From: Acetivibrio saccincola
GTDB taxonomy: Bacteria > Bacillota > Clostridia > Acetivibrionales > Acetivibrionaceae
Length of the DNA: 64,000 bases
Assembly (NCBI RefSeq): GCF_002844395.1
Contig: NZ_CP025197.1
Span: 992,001-1,056,000, forward strand
Direction: 5' to 3'
Shown here: positions 19,638-27,561 of the stretch, one piece after another
Numbering within the stretch: the stretch's first letter is position 1
Layout: every line of letters begins with the position of its first letter
Program-made: the position numbers and the translations under genes
The notes under the pieces: generated by a model
What the model was told of the DNA's origin: nothing
The model's input: the letters and a program-made list of their open reading frames with translations, nothing else
Databases searched by the model: none

Positions 19638-19703
19638 TATTCACGAACTTATGTTCGTAGATACCATGTATAAAAGAGTATTTACGAACCTATGTTCGTA
19701 GAT
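19638..19703. repeat. twin 25-bp direct repeats with inner palindromes
   Basis: Two 25-bp copies (19638-19662, 19679-19703; two mismatches) lie between the recombinase stop and the first cassette-like boundary at 19710. Each has an inner palindrome, ACGAACTTATGTTCGT and TACGAACCTATGTTCGTA. The pair could be recombinase-binding repeats of an attI-like site. The CGAAC-N4-GTTCG cores also fit LexA boxes. Confidence 0.6.
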
Positions 19704-19709
19704 GACGAA

Positions 19710-20916
19710 GTTATAAGAAATGGGGCGTTGGGATACTATATTCAATCCTATAAGATCAGGGTTTTGCTTTATTACCGGGTGGCTAGAATGAATATCATAA
19801 TTCTTCTGTATGTATTATGAATTAAAGGAGATGATTTAATGTTTTCAAGAACCAAGTTTTCTCTAATTTTATGCTTAGTTATATTATTTATATCAGCTTG
19901 CACTATACAAAACGAAACAACAAGAAGTGGTAATTCGGAAAAACCATCAAGTTCACTAAGTACGGAAAACTCAACAAAAGAAAGTGAATATCAAAAGATA
20001 CATGATTATATGGACAGTATTTGGGATTCCTATGAAGCAAAATATTCAGTTGATAAAGCAGAAAGTCTTGTATACATCGATGTTTCAAAAGCATTAAATA
20101 TAACAATAATTGAGGCATATAGGGCTTATACTTATATAGAAAACAAGAAAATTAATATTAATATGACTGAGAATGAAATTGATGTAGTTGGGGTGAAACG
20201 GTTAGCTGATTTGGGGTTCAAAGAGGAAAATGGGAAATGGAATTTTGAAGGTAAAGAAGTTAACATGGGTGAACCTTTACCAATTCCAGATAATATGAAA
20301 CAGAAAGAAGCAGAGCCAAATAAAGAAATAAACGTTACTATGACGGTTAACCCAATAATAAGCAATGGAATGGTAGTAATCCAGGGAACAACGAATCTTC
20401 CAGAAGGAACTCAGTTAATGTTATCCCTAGAAGGAAGTGGATATTTGGCTCAAGATTCTATATCGGTTAGTAATGGTATGTTTACTTCAGCTCAATTTTC
20501 AAACAAAGGGAATTCCCTTGCTAACGGTACATATACCCTTGAAATAAGCACACCAACTGCAAATGTACAGCCCGCTTCGGTACAAGAAATAATTGGCGAG
20601 AACGGACGAAACCTAAAAGGGGACTTGGTTACGTTTGATGAAATTTGGGGTAGTACAGTTGATTATAAAGGGGAGGTTATCATCAAATGAAGATTATGAG
20701 TTTAGAAACTTTATTTATATATTGCGTATTACGTAAGAAACAAGCAGGATTTTATCGGACAAGCAGCTAAAATGTGCGCCCCACTTCTTATAACAAAATT
20801 TTCACGCTTCGGGCGTGCTCATGGGTCATTGCTGCCAAACCGTCTCACCGGGCGGCAAGCGCCGCTAAAGGGAAAGGCTCCGTTGGTCCGGTTCGTCGGC
20901 TTCGTGAAAACGGACC
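19710..20916 (+). other. cassette-like unit 1 (lipoprotein gene plus attC-like hairpin)
   Basis: It begins GTTATAAGAAATGGGGCG (19710-19727). The matching complement CGCCCCACTTCTTATAAC (20777-20794, 17 of 18) lies after the gene and is followed by a structured GC-rich segment ending ACC just before the next GTT at 20917. A gene bracketed by GTT-start and AAC-end core sites, plus a terminal hairpin, is the layout of an integron cassette. The interpretation is inference. Confidence 0.55.
19839..20690 (+). CDS. lipoprotein with C-terminal Ig-like domain (cassette 1)
   Basis: A 283-residue lipoprotein with lipobox LFISAC (Cys near residue 21), a Ser/Thr linker, a helical middle domain (about 50-140: DSIWDSYEAKYSVDKAESLVYIDVSKALN...) and a C-terminal beta-rich domain (about 168-245) containing GTTNLPEGTQL and a NGTYTLEIST strand. 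The last domain is clearly related to the phage-borne lipoprotein at 34516-34920. The ribosome site AAAGGAG precedes the ATG by 7 bases. The function is unknown; it is probably exposed on the outer face of the cell membrane. It has its own 130-base upstream region, so it may be independently expressed. Confidence 0.8.
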   Translation: MFSRTKFSLILCLVILFISACTIQNETTRSGNSEKPSSSLSTENSTKESEYQKIHDYMDSIWDSYEAKYSVDKAESLVYIDVSKALNITIIEAYRAYTYIENKKININMTENEIDVVGVKRLADLGFKEENGKWNFEGKEVNMGEPLPIPDNMKQKEAEPNKEINVTMTVNPIISNGMVVIQGTTNLPEGTQLMLSLEGSGYLAQDSISVSNGMFTSAQFSNKGNSLANGTYTLEISTPTANVQPASVQEIIGENGRNLKGDLVTFDEIWGSTVDYKGEVIIK

Positions 20917-20923
20917 GTTAGGC
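20777..20923 (+). other. attC-like structured site 1
   Basis: A GC-rich block in AT-rich DNA. Long-range stem TTTTCACG/CGTGAAAA (20799-20806, 20903-20910) encloses hairpins CACGC-GCGTG (20803-20817), TTGCTGCC/GGCGGCAA (20829-20836, 20851-20858) and GGTCCG/CGGACC (20885-20890, 20911-20916). It is bracketed by TATAAC (20789-20794) and GTTAGGC (20917-20923; fits the attC core GTTRRRY). A group II intron start (GTGCG at 20774) was considered and rejected, as no intron domains follow. Confidence 0.55.
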
Positions 20924-20949
20924 GAAATTACTTTTTTGGAGAGGTGTTT

Positions 20950-21678
20950 ATGCAATTAATACCAATTGAATCGATTAACGAGCTAACATTTAGGGAGATA
21001 TTTAATAAATCATTCGATTTATCAATAGATTACAGTGAAATAACGCTGGACAGTTTATTTGATGATGCTGTTGTTAGAGAAATTCCTATAGTAAAAACAG
21101 TAGTAGCCGCTGTAAAAATAGGTATTGCTTACAGGGAAAAATACTTTTTAAAAAAATTATTGGTTTTCTTAAGTGAAATTAACAAGGGAGATATAAATAC
21201 AGAAAATATTATTGCTTTCAGGGAGAAAATGCAAAGGGACAAAAAGTATCGAGACAAAGTAATTACTATGATTTCAGTACTTTTAGATAAATTTGTCGAT
21301 GACAAAAAAGCAAAAATATTAGGGAGATTATTTAAAGCGTATGCCGAAGGAACAATCAACTGGGTCAAATTTATTGAATTATCCAGTTGCTTGGATTTAG
21401 TTTTTGTGTCTGATTTTATAGTATTAAAATATTTATATGACAGAAGAGATGGGGACATGATTCATATAGAAACTTTTAGCGATGCAACTATAGATAGTTC
21501 TTCTTTTGAAAGTGCAGTTACTAGACTTAATGCCATAGGCGCTGTTTTGGTTGAAGCGATGGCTGATGTTGGAGATAGTATTCATCTTGGAAGGCATACT
21601 AAAATTACCCAATTAGGGATAGTGTTTTATGAATTAGGCTTTTCAAAAGATATATCTGATTTAATTAACTTCGCCTAA
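20950..21678 (+). CDS. uncharacterised soluble protein (cassette 2)
   Basis: 242 residues. The ATG at 20950 is chosen because GGAGAGG lies 5-6 bases upstream; a GTG at 20944 overlaps that site. The N-terminal region has DDAVVREIPIVKTVVAAVKIGIAYREKYFLKKLLVFLSE, a pattern I associate with a widespread family of uncharacterised bacterial proteins, followed by KKAKILGRLFKAYAEGTINWVKFIELSSCLD and a C-terminal winged-helix-like part (SSFESAVTRLNAIGAVLV, ITQLGIVFYELGF). No enzyme motif is seen. The stop codon TAA lies inside the GCCTAAC core site, as in many integron cassettes. A defence-type role is possible, but only from context. Confidence 0.75.
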   Translation: MQLIPIESINELTFREIFNKSFDLSIDYSEITLDSLFDDAVVREIPIVKTVVAAVKIGIAYREKYFLKKLLVFLSEINKGDINTENIIAFREKMQRDKKYRDKVITMISVLLDKFVDDKKAKILGRLFKAYAEGTINWVKFIELSSCLDLVFVSDFIVLKYLYDRRDGDMIHIETFSDATIDSSSFESAVTRLNAIGAVLVEAMADVGDSIHLGRHTKITQLGIVFYELGFSKDISDLINFA

Positions 21679-21844
21679 CACAATGTTCCCGCAAGGGCAC
21701 GCGGGGCATGAGTTTGGAGCAGACGCGCCACACCCCTGGGCCTAAGTCATGCATGACCCGACTTGCCTGAGGCTAAGATTTGCAAGCAAAACATAAGCCC
21801 CAGGCTGCGTCTTAAGGCCCAGGGGCGTCGGGAACACGGGACCG
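21667..21844 (+). other. attC-like structured site 2
   Basis: It starts with TTCGCCTAAC (21670-21679), the exact complement of GTTAGGCGAA at 20917 where unit 2 begins. GCCTAAC fits the attC core RYYYAAC. It then forms a long imperfect hairpin: GTTCCCG/CGGGAAC (21685-21691, 21829-21835) and CCCCTGGGCCTAAG with CTTAAGGCCCAGGGG (21733-21746, 21811-21825). It ends GGGACC-G at 21844, parallel to CGGACC-G of site 1, but is followed by AT rather than TT. GAT fits the relaxed G-W-T integron secondary site. Confidence 0.55.
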
Positions 21845-21948
21845 ATCTCCGACATATCCTGATTTGTCCGCCATCCATGGCGGAGTTTTGATATGGCAAA
21901 GCTTTGAAGAATTGTCTTAAGAATATTATTAATATAAATGGAGGTAAT

Positions 21949-22047
21949 ATGGAATGGAACAGAAAGCTTCCTGTAACATGCTATTGTCATACCCTGTATT
22001 GGGGCCAAAAAAAGTTTCATGAGCACACTCTCCAAAGAAAAGTTTAG
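21949..22047 (+). CDS. possible 32-residue ORF
   Basis: An ATG with GGAGG 4 bases upstream opens a 32-codon frame (MEWNRKLPVTCYCHTLYWGQ then KKFHEHTLQRKV). The good ribosome site is the only support. No family is recognised, and it could be the start of a truncated gene. Confidence 0.25.
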   Translation: MEWNRKLPVTCYCHTLYWGQKKFHEHTLQRKV

Positions 22048-22129
22048 TATTTATCTAGTATAGTGTTTTTCAAATATTTATTCAATAAAAATCCTGCGAA
22101 CTTGTTGTATCATCTATAAATTCGAAAAG

Positions 22130-22575
22130 TAATACTAGGATAAAGCAAAAAAATGTCTTTAAGAGAAGGAATTATTATTTTCGCTTTTAGCAAAGCTAAC
22201 TTTACTCTTCCATACATTTGCCGCTTTATCAACTTTAATCTGTTATTATTTCCTTCAACAAAACCGTTACTATATTGTGATGTTACAGAATTTTCAACAG
22301 CCTTCTTATCTTTTGTTAAGCACCTGTAAATCCTGATATGGACCTGATATTTGATTTTTTATACTTGTTTATAAACTCATTAAGAAGTGGTATGCTTTTT
22401 TATCAAATATCTCACGGAAATCATTAATACAATCCTCTATTTCCTTAACTTTAAGATATTTCAATACAACCTTCTCAAATATATCATCATTGACTTTTTC
22501 TTTATTATCTGACCAAAGATATTTAAAAATATCTGATACTTTGAACAGTATACTAACTTTTTTGAGAGACCTCAT
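22130..22575 (-). pseudogene. ISL3-family transposase remnant
   Basis: Two frames together encode the C-terminal end of an ISL3 transposase: EDCINDFREIFDKK in the first, then after a frameshift NGFVEGNNNRLKLIKRQMYGRVKLALLKAKI, the usual C-terminal signature with the last catalytic Glu. The N-terminal half is missing. It abuts the histidine phosphatase fragment at 22576. Confidence 0.75.
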
Positions 22576-22713
22576 CTATATAAGCCGCAAGAGGATGGTG
22601 AAAGTTTTGAGGAGTTATTAGTCAGGGTAAGAAATGCTTGGGATGAGATAATAAAAGCCGGCGGAAATAATGTATTAATTGTGACGCATGCAGTTGTATT
22701 GAAAACTATATAA
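22576..22713 (+). pseudogene. histidine phosphatase (phosphoglycerate mutase-like) 3' fragment
   Basis: Encodes LYKPQEDGESFEELLVRVRN and NNVLIVTHAVVLKTI before a stop. The GESFEEL and VTHA(V) motifs match the second half of the histidine phosphatase superfamily. The N-terminal RHG motif is absent, and the gene was cut by the ISL3 remnant. Confidence 0.65.
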
Positions 22714-22774
22714 ATAATTTTCGTGGTTAAACAAGCTCGGACTATTTTCGGGCTTTTTCTTATTTGAAGATATA

Positions 22775-23210
22775 TCAATATCATTCCCTGCCATTTGGTC
22801 AAGGGTTCCCACTGCACCTTTTTTCGACCCGTAATATGCCTCGAAATTTATATTATTCCGGACATATTCATAAATCTCTATAACAGAATTTAAACTCTCA
22901 GCCAACTCTTTATTTCTTCTGTAAATTGAGCTTCTGAAGTCTCTTTCAAATCTTCTTCTGCCGGTATATTTGAAAAAACTGAAGCCTTCTTTTCCGTCGA
23001 ACTCATCTTATTTATACCGGTTATTTGTGTATCTTTTGACAATATAGAAGGTTCAACTTGTACATTTTTATGCGGTAGACTGCTACCTAAAGTCTGATTT
23101 GCCTGAACAGGCTTTATAAGCTTACCCAACTCTACAATCTTCTTTATTACTACTTTATGATAAAAAGATTTACATAATACAATATTTGTGTTAAAACATA
23201 TATAGAACAT
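22775..23210 (-). pseudogene. transglutaminase-like fragment carried by copy C
   Basis: The same N-terminal ~145 codons as in copy A, frameshifted after residue ~100. It also has a Trp-to-Arg change (YVRNNI for YVWNNI) shared with copies D and E, and a Ser-to-Pro change in SLPHKN. Confidence 0.7.
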
Positions 23211-23230
23211 TTGTTCTATATATGTTTTAA
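23191..23230. promoter_or_regulatory. palindrome with LexA-type core (copy C)
   Basis: The same 40-bp palindrome as in the other copies, upstream of the copy C transposase (core 23204-23217). Confidence 0.65.
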
Positions 23231-23244
23231 GAGTGTGAGTACTA

Positions 23245-24693
23245 ATGCTTTATGAAAGTTCGAATAATCAGGGGATATATTCTCCAAGAGAGCCACGGAA
23301 AAATTATTATTATAGGTGCGTAGAAGAGAATTTTGAAGTTTTGGAGAGAGTGTGGGATGATAGGTACCAAAATACATACGGTTATTGGAGATCCCATATT
23401 CTAGATGTTATATATGATTACCTTGATTGTGGGAATTTGCATCTAGGGTTTGCCCGTGTTAAGTGTGAAGATTGTAACAAGGAGTATCTATTGCCTTTTT
23501 CATGTAAACGGAGGGCGTTCTGTCCTTCATGTCATCAGAGAAGAGTAGTTGAATTTGGAGAGTTTTTATACACTGAGGTTTTAAAAGAAGTTTCCCACAG
23601 GCAGTGGGTCTTTAGTATACCCAAAAGACTTAGATGCTATTTTATGTATGACAGAAAGCTACTTGCAAAACTATCAAGATGTGCATGGAAAGTCTTATGT
23701 GATTATCTTAAAAGTTCATCTGGAGATAAAGATTCAGTTCCTGGTGTTGTTATAGCTGTACAAACATTTGGAGATTTTTTAAACTTTAATCCTCATTTAC
23801 ATGTAATTGCAACAGATGGTTGTTTTAAAGGGGACGGAGATTTTATAAAATCAGTATTACCTCAAGGAAAAGATATTGAGAAGGTTTTTCAGTCAGAAGT
23901 ACTAAAGATGCTCAAAAAAGAGGGGAAAATTAATCAATTTATTATAGATAACATGCTTAGTTGGGAAAATACTGGATTTAATGTTTATTGTGGGGAGGCA
24001 ATATACGCAGAGGAACAGGAGAGTATTGAAAAACTTGCTCAATATGTAGTTCGTGCTCCAATTTCTCAGGAAAGAATGTTTTACATACCACCAGAAGAAA
24101 GTTCAAATGAAGTTGGGAAAATTATTTACAAGGGTAAAAATAGCAGAGAAATTCAAGCTTTTGATGCTTTGGATTGGTTAGCACGATTGGTAACTCATAT
24201 CCCAAATAAGGGAGAGCAATTTGTAAGATATTATGGTTATTATTCAAATAAGAGTAGAGGACAAAGGAAAAAAGCTGAGACAGATGATAAAGTACCTGCA
24301 ATTGTAAGTAGTGATTTATCTAAAAAAGCTTTTCGTAAAAACTGGGCAAGACTTATTCAAAAGGTTTATAATGTTGATCCTCTAAAATGTAAATATTGCA
24401 ATGGGAAAATGAGAATAATTTCGTTTGTAGAGGATGAAGAAACTATCGAGAAGATTTTGAAACATTTGAAGCTTTGGGGAATTCAGAATCATGATCCGCC
24501 TAATCATTTCAAAATACCACAACAATTTGAACATTTTATATTGGCCAATTCATTGCTAATTGGAAACAATGAAAAAAGTAATGAAAATATGGGCAAAAAT
24601 AAAGACGGTAATTATGAAGAACACAATTCTAATAATGTTTTTCCTGATTATGAAACTTGTGATGAAATGCCAAAATATGAGGACTGGTTTTAA
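23245..24693 (+). CDS. tnpA: IS91-family HUH transposase, copy C
   Basis: Intact 482 residues with zinc finger, HUH and tyrosine motifs. It is identical to copy B except for Ser for Thr in GYWRSHI. Copy C therefore appears fully competent for a transposase, even though its passenger fragment is short. Confidence 0.9.
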   Translation: MLYESSNNQGIYSPREPRKNYYYRCVEENFEVLERVWDDRYQNTYGYWRSHILDVIYDYLDCGNLHLGFARVKCEDCNKEYLLPFSCKRRAFCPSCHQRRVVEFGEFLYTEVLKEVSHRQWVFSIPKRLRCYFMYDRKLLAKLSRCAWKVLCDYLKSSSGDKDSVPGVVIAVQTFGDFLNFNPHLHVIATDGCFKGDGDFIKSVLPQGKDIEKVFQSEVLKMLKKEGKINQFIIDNMLSWENTGFNVYCGEAIYAEEQESIEKLAQYVVRAPISQERMFYIPPEESSNEVGKIIYKGKNSREIQAFDALDWLARLVTHIPNKGEQFVRYYGYYSNKSRGQRKKAETDDKVPAIVSSDLSKKAFRKNWARLIQKVYNVDPLKCKYCNGKMRIISFVEDEETIEKILKHLKLWGIQNHDPPNHFKIPQQFEHFILANSLLIGNNEKSNENMGKNKDGNYEEHNSNNVFPDYETCDEMPKYEDWF

Positions 24694-24890
24694 AGAATAA
24701 ATTCTTATAACCTTAAGTTTGTAGTGCTATTTTTTGTTTTGTGCAGGAGGTTCAATACTTAAAGATAATATTATTTTGGGATTATTATTTAAAAATGAAG
24801 CAAATGTATATTGTTTTGGATGATTTTTGATTTTAGTAGTGAAAAACAGAATTTAATATGATATTATGAAAAAAGCAAATACCTATCTAT

Positions 24891-25017
24891 TAAATGTTTT
24901 ACTTCTTCCAGGGGATAAAACTCAGTTCTCCCCCGGATTGATTCAATTGGTCTTTTTCCTTTAGTCGGGACAAATCCCTTAAATATCTGCTCGTTCTAAG
25001 GTAACGATATATTTATT
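24891..25017 (-). pseudogene. unidentified gene fragment to the right of copy C
   Basis: On the minus strand a short open frame reads KGFVPTKGKRPIESIRGRTE followed by FYPLEEVKHL, which looks like real coding sequence cut off at the element end. The family is not recognised. Confidence 0.3.
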
Positions 25018-25035
25018 ATAGAACATATGTTCTAT
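25018..25035. promoter_or_regulatory. LexA-type box
   Basis: A perfect 18-bp palindrome ATAGAACATATGTTCTAT, containing GAAC-N4-GTTC. It overlaps the 5' edge of the open frame at 25027, so that gene is a candidate SOS target. Confidence 0.6.
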
Positions 25036-25350
25036 TTTGTGAAGAGGATTTTAAAAAGGAGAGGAGATGATATACTGGGTGTTGAAATATATGAAAATGG
25101 AAACTCTATATCAAAAACGGGAACTGTAAGTATGCTTGGAAGGGCTTTTATTGGTTCTCTCATACGCCCAATTGGTACTGTAATAGGCGGTGTTACTGCA
25201 AAAAAGAAATCTGTAGAAATTGTTAATAAGATAGATGTGGCGGTTTCGATTAAAAACACTAGAAAACCACTGATTATAATCCCTGTAAGAATTTCAAAAA
25301 GAACTAAGAAAAATTCAAAAAAATACAAGAGAGCCATGAAAAAAAGCTAG
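25027..25350 (+). CDS. small Gly-rich basic protein behind a LexA-type box
   Basis: Up to 107 residues. The core VSMLGRAFIGSLIRPIGTVIGGVTAKKKS resembles the Gly-rich N-terminal motif of SHOCT-type small proteins, and the C-terminus is Lys-rich. The first ATG sits inside the palindrome and is unlikely to be used. A strong AAGGAGAGGAG lies at about 25055-25066, pointing to a start near 25075 with a non-ATG codon, or to a GTG at 25039. It is followed by the left flank of the ISLre2 element. Confidence 0.5.
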   Translation: MFYFVKRILKRRGDDILGVEIYENGNSISKTGTVSMLGRAFIGSLIRPIGTVIGGVTAKKKSVEIVNKIDVAVSIKNTRKPLIIIPVRISKRTKKNSKKYKRAMKKS

Positions 25351-25497
25351 AACTATTGAGGCAATCATTAAAACATGGATGAATTAGACTCTTCTCAATA
25401 TAATACGAGTGTTTTTTGGCATCTTTTTACGCAAACACTCATGTTAGCGTAAAGTTATTGTAGGGAATGAGACATAAAATACCATATATAATTGAAA

Positions 25498-25564
25498 AGA
25501 AGATGACATCCTGTTAAGATATTAATTAACCAAAAATAATAAATAGAAAGGATGACATCTTCTA
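25498..25564. repeat. 14-bp inverted repeat at the ISLre2 transposase start
   Basis: AGAAGATGACATCC (25498-25511) and GGATGACATCTTCT (25551-25564) are complementary apart from the central position. The second arm covers the likely start codon, so the hairpin could repress transposase translation or bind the transposase. Confidence 0.5.
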
Positions 25565-27003
25565 TGTATAATAGTATACAACATTTTAATGAATTTGGGG
25601 TAAAAAGAATTGAAAAAAAGATAAAAAATTTTATTGAAGAAGGAAAAGACTTAGCTGATCTTGTTCTTGGTCTAAAAGAAGATTTATTTAAACTTGGACG
25701 CGATATACTTAAAGAAGTGCTTGAAGATATGGATGAATATTTCCGTAACTGTGAAATAAGGAAACAGTATTGGGAAATTATAAGAAAAGATAAAACAGCT
25801 ATTTTAACGACATTTGGAACACTAAGTTATAACAGGACATATTTTAAGCATAAGGAAAATGGTAATAGACAACACCTGGTCGACAGGATTGTAGGTGTAG
25901 AACCACATGACAGAGTAAGTGCCGATGTTGTAATTAATGCAATAGAAGAAGCAGCTGACAGCAGCTACAGAAAGGCAGGAGAAAAGGCGACATATATTGA
26001 TGAAATCAGCAAACAAGCTGTGATGAATAAAATACATAATATTGAAATAGTTGAGCCTGAAATAAAAGTAGATAAAAAGAGAAAAGTAAAAATATTGTAT
26101 GTTGAGGCAGACGAGGATCATGTAGCATTACAACAAAAAAGCACATTAAGACAGAATGAGAAGGGTAAGAGAAATACAATTATGCCAAAACTTGTATATG
26201 TGCATGAGGGAATTGACTTTGAAAAAAGTAATAAGAAGAGAAAAGTATTAAAGAATGTTCGATATTTTGGGGGTGTGTATAATAATTCAGAAAATTTGTG
26301 GCTTGAAGTATCGGAATACATATATAAACAATATGACGTTGATTTTTTAGAGACGGTGTATATATCAGGAGATGGGGCGTCATGGATAAGGCAAGGAGTT
26401 AACTGGCTTTCAAAAAGTAAATTTGTACTTGATAGATACCATCTTCAAAAATACGTAAGAGTTGCAACCACACATTTAAATGATGAAGCAATAAGCCAAG
26501 ATTTACAGGACGCATTGAATTTATCTGATAAAAAAAAGCTAACAAAGGTTTTTAAAAAGATAATCGAAAAGACAGGCGATAATGAAAGTAAAATAAAGGC
26601 TATAAAAAATGCAAAGCGATATATTTTAAATAATTGGGATGGTATAGAAATAAGGTCAAACAGAGGAATAGTGGGTTGTAGTGCTGAAGGTCATGTGAGT
26701 CATGTATTTTCATCCCGTTTAAGTTCAAGACCTAAAGGCTGGTCGAGAAAAGGTGTAGAAAAGATGTCAAAGCTGATAATATACAAGAAGAATGGCGGTA
26801 AGGTATATGACATAGTTATGGCACAAAAACAAAAAAAGTTAGCATCTAGTAGGCAAGAAATTCAGGAAAAATTAATTAAGGAATTAAAGAAGTCATCAAA
26901 CAGGTATGAGAGTGTATGGAATAGTAATTTAACTGTTATTCATAAGGGGTGTAAAACTGGTTTATATAAAGAATTAAGGCGTATTATAGGTATATGCGGA
27001 TAG
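25564..27003 (+). CDS. ISLre2-family (UPF0236) transposase
   Basis: About 479 residues. Motifs include TTFGTLSYNRTYFKHKENG, a zinc-free N-terminal region, LYVEADEDHVALQ (first catalytic Asp), YISGDGASWIRQGVNWL (second Asp), FVLDRYHLQKYV, and SNRGIVGCSAEGHVSHVFSSRLSSRPKGWSRKG with the final Glu. The ATG at 25564 has a ribosome site (GAAAGG) 12 bases upstream, while the ATG at 25552 directly abuts it. The C-terminus ends at residue GICG and may be slightly short. It is active-looking, inside intact ends. Confidence 0.88.
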   Translation: MYNSIQHFNEFGVKRIEKKIKNFIEEGKDLADLVLGLKEDLFKLGRDILKEVLEDMDEYFRNCEIRKQYWEIIRKDKTAILTTFGTLSYNRTYFKHKENGNRQHLVDRIVGVEPHDRVSADVVINAIEEAADSSYRKAGEKATYIDEISKQAVMNKIHNIEIVEPEIKVDKKRKVKILYVEADEDHVALQQKSTLRQNEKGKRNTIMPKLVYVHEGIDFEKSNKKRKVLKNVRYFGGVYNNSENLWLEVSEYIYKQYDVDFLETVYISGDGASWIRQGVNWLSKSKFVLDRYHLQKYVRVATTHLNDEAISQDLQDALNLSDKKKLTKVFKKIIEKTGDNESKIKAIKNAKRYILNNWDGIEIRSNRGIVGCSAEGHVSHVFSSRLSSRPKGWSRKGVEKMSKLIIYKKNGGKVYDIVMAQKQKKLASSRQEIQEKLIKELKKSSNRYESVWNSNLTVIHKGCKTGLYKELRRIIGICG

Positions 27004-27118
27004 GGATGAGGTAATAATAAAGCAAAAATTACGGGAAAGTTTACAAGTAAGCCTATCCAATAGGAATTATACATATCTAAAAAAAGACAAAGAAAAAGAA
27101 AAGAAAAAAGCAAAACTT

Positions 27119-27210
27119 TAGTACCATGACCCGCGGAGCCCTACTACTTGTCAAGGCCGGGCTTTGCCCGCTTGTTTTAGCCTTGACAAAATGGAAAATG
27201 GTACAATAGA
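27119..27210. other. GC-rich hairpin region near ISLre2 right end
   Basis: Nested complementary arms GTACCAT/ATGGTAC and TTGTCAAGGC/GCCTTGACAA enclose a GCCGGGCTTTGCCCGC hairpin. It may be a transcription terminator or a structured RNA of the element. Confidence 0.5.
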
Positions 27211-27503
27211 AATACTTTTTTCTTTTAAAAGTAGCGTTAAAATGTGAAGGAACATAGATAACAAAACGTACTAATTTGTCACAAGTATTGAGTAAAATGA
27301 ATTCTTTATAGAAAGAAAGAGTTATATGGTATAATAGACAATAAGTTAGAGGAATTATAAAAGAAAATAAGGCTCAAAATGATGTAAAACACTTTCGTTA
27401 CTAAGAGACCGTTATTTGAAATAGTTGCACAAATAAAAAATGGGATGCCATCTACTTTTCTTTTTCCTACAATAAATTGACGCTATCAACACTCATATTA
27501 TGT

Positions 27504-27532
27504 TTGATTTTAGCTAGTCAATATGGTATAAT
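27504..27532 (+). promoter_or_regulatory. SigA-type promoter
   Basis: TTGATT, a 17-base spacer and TATAAT, 30 bases before the lipoprotein start at 27562. The ISLre2 insertion stopped 16 bases upstream and left it intact. Confidence 0.7.
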
Positions 27533-27561
27533 TGACAAAAAATATAAGGGGGTTGATAGGT

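Larger units (their letters stand above)
22775..24890 (+). mobile_element. IS91-like element copy C (short left end)
   Basis: Left and right boundaries are identical to copy A; the flanks on both sides are unrelated to those of other copies. The transglutaminase fragment carries a one-base deletion near 22911 (TTTTATTT to TTTATTT) relative to copy A, so its frame is broken. It contains an intact transposase gene. Confidence 0.85.
25443..27487 (+). mobile_element. complete ISLre2-family insertion sequence
   Basis: The 2,045-bp element has terminal inverted repeats (left starts GTTAGCGTAAAGTTATTGTA; right, read inward, starts GATAGCGTCAATTTATTGTA). It is flanked by 9-bp direct repeats AACACTCAT at 25434-25442 and 27488-27496. 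It carries one transposase gene and about 480 bp of right-hand noncoding DNA with strong hairpins. Intact ends and target duplication suggest a fairly recent insertion. Confidence 0.85.

Noticed and set aside
20774-20780. GTGCG resembling a group II intron 5' end
   Set aside because: No domain V-like hairpin, intron-encoded protein or 3' end follows; complementary gene-flanking ends explain the sequence better.
20774-20959. Plus-strand reading frame across hairpin block 1
   Set aside because: It lies wholly within a GC-rich structured segment and has no ribosome site or domain; its openness reflects base composition.
21742-22035. Minus-strand 97-residue frame
   Set aside because: Antisense to hairpin block 2 and the region after it; composition looks non-coding and no family was recognised.
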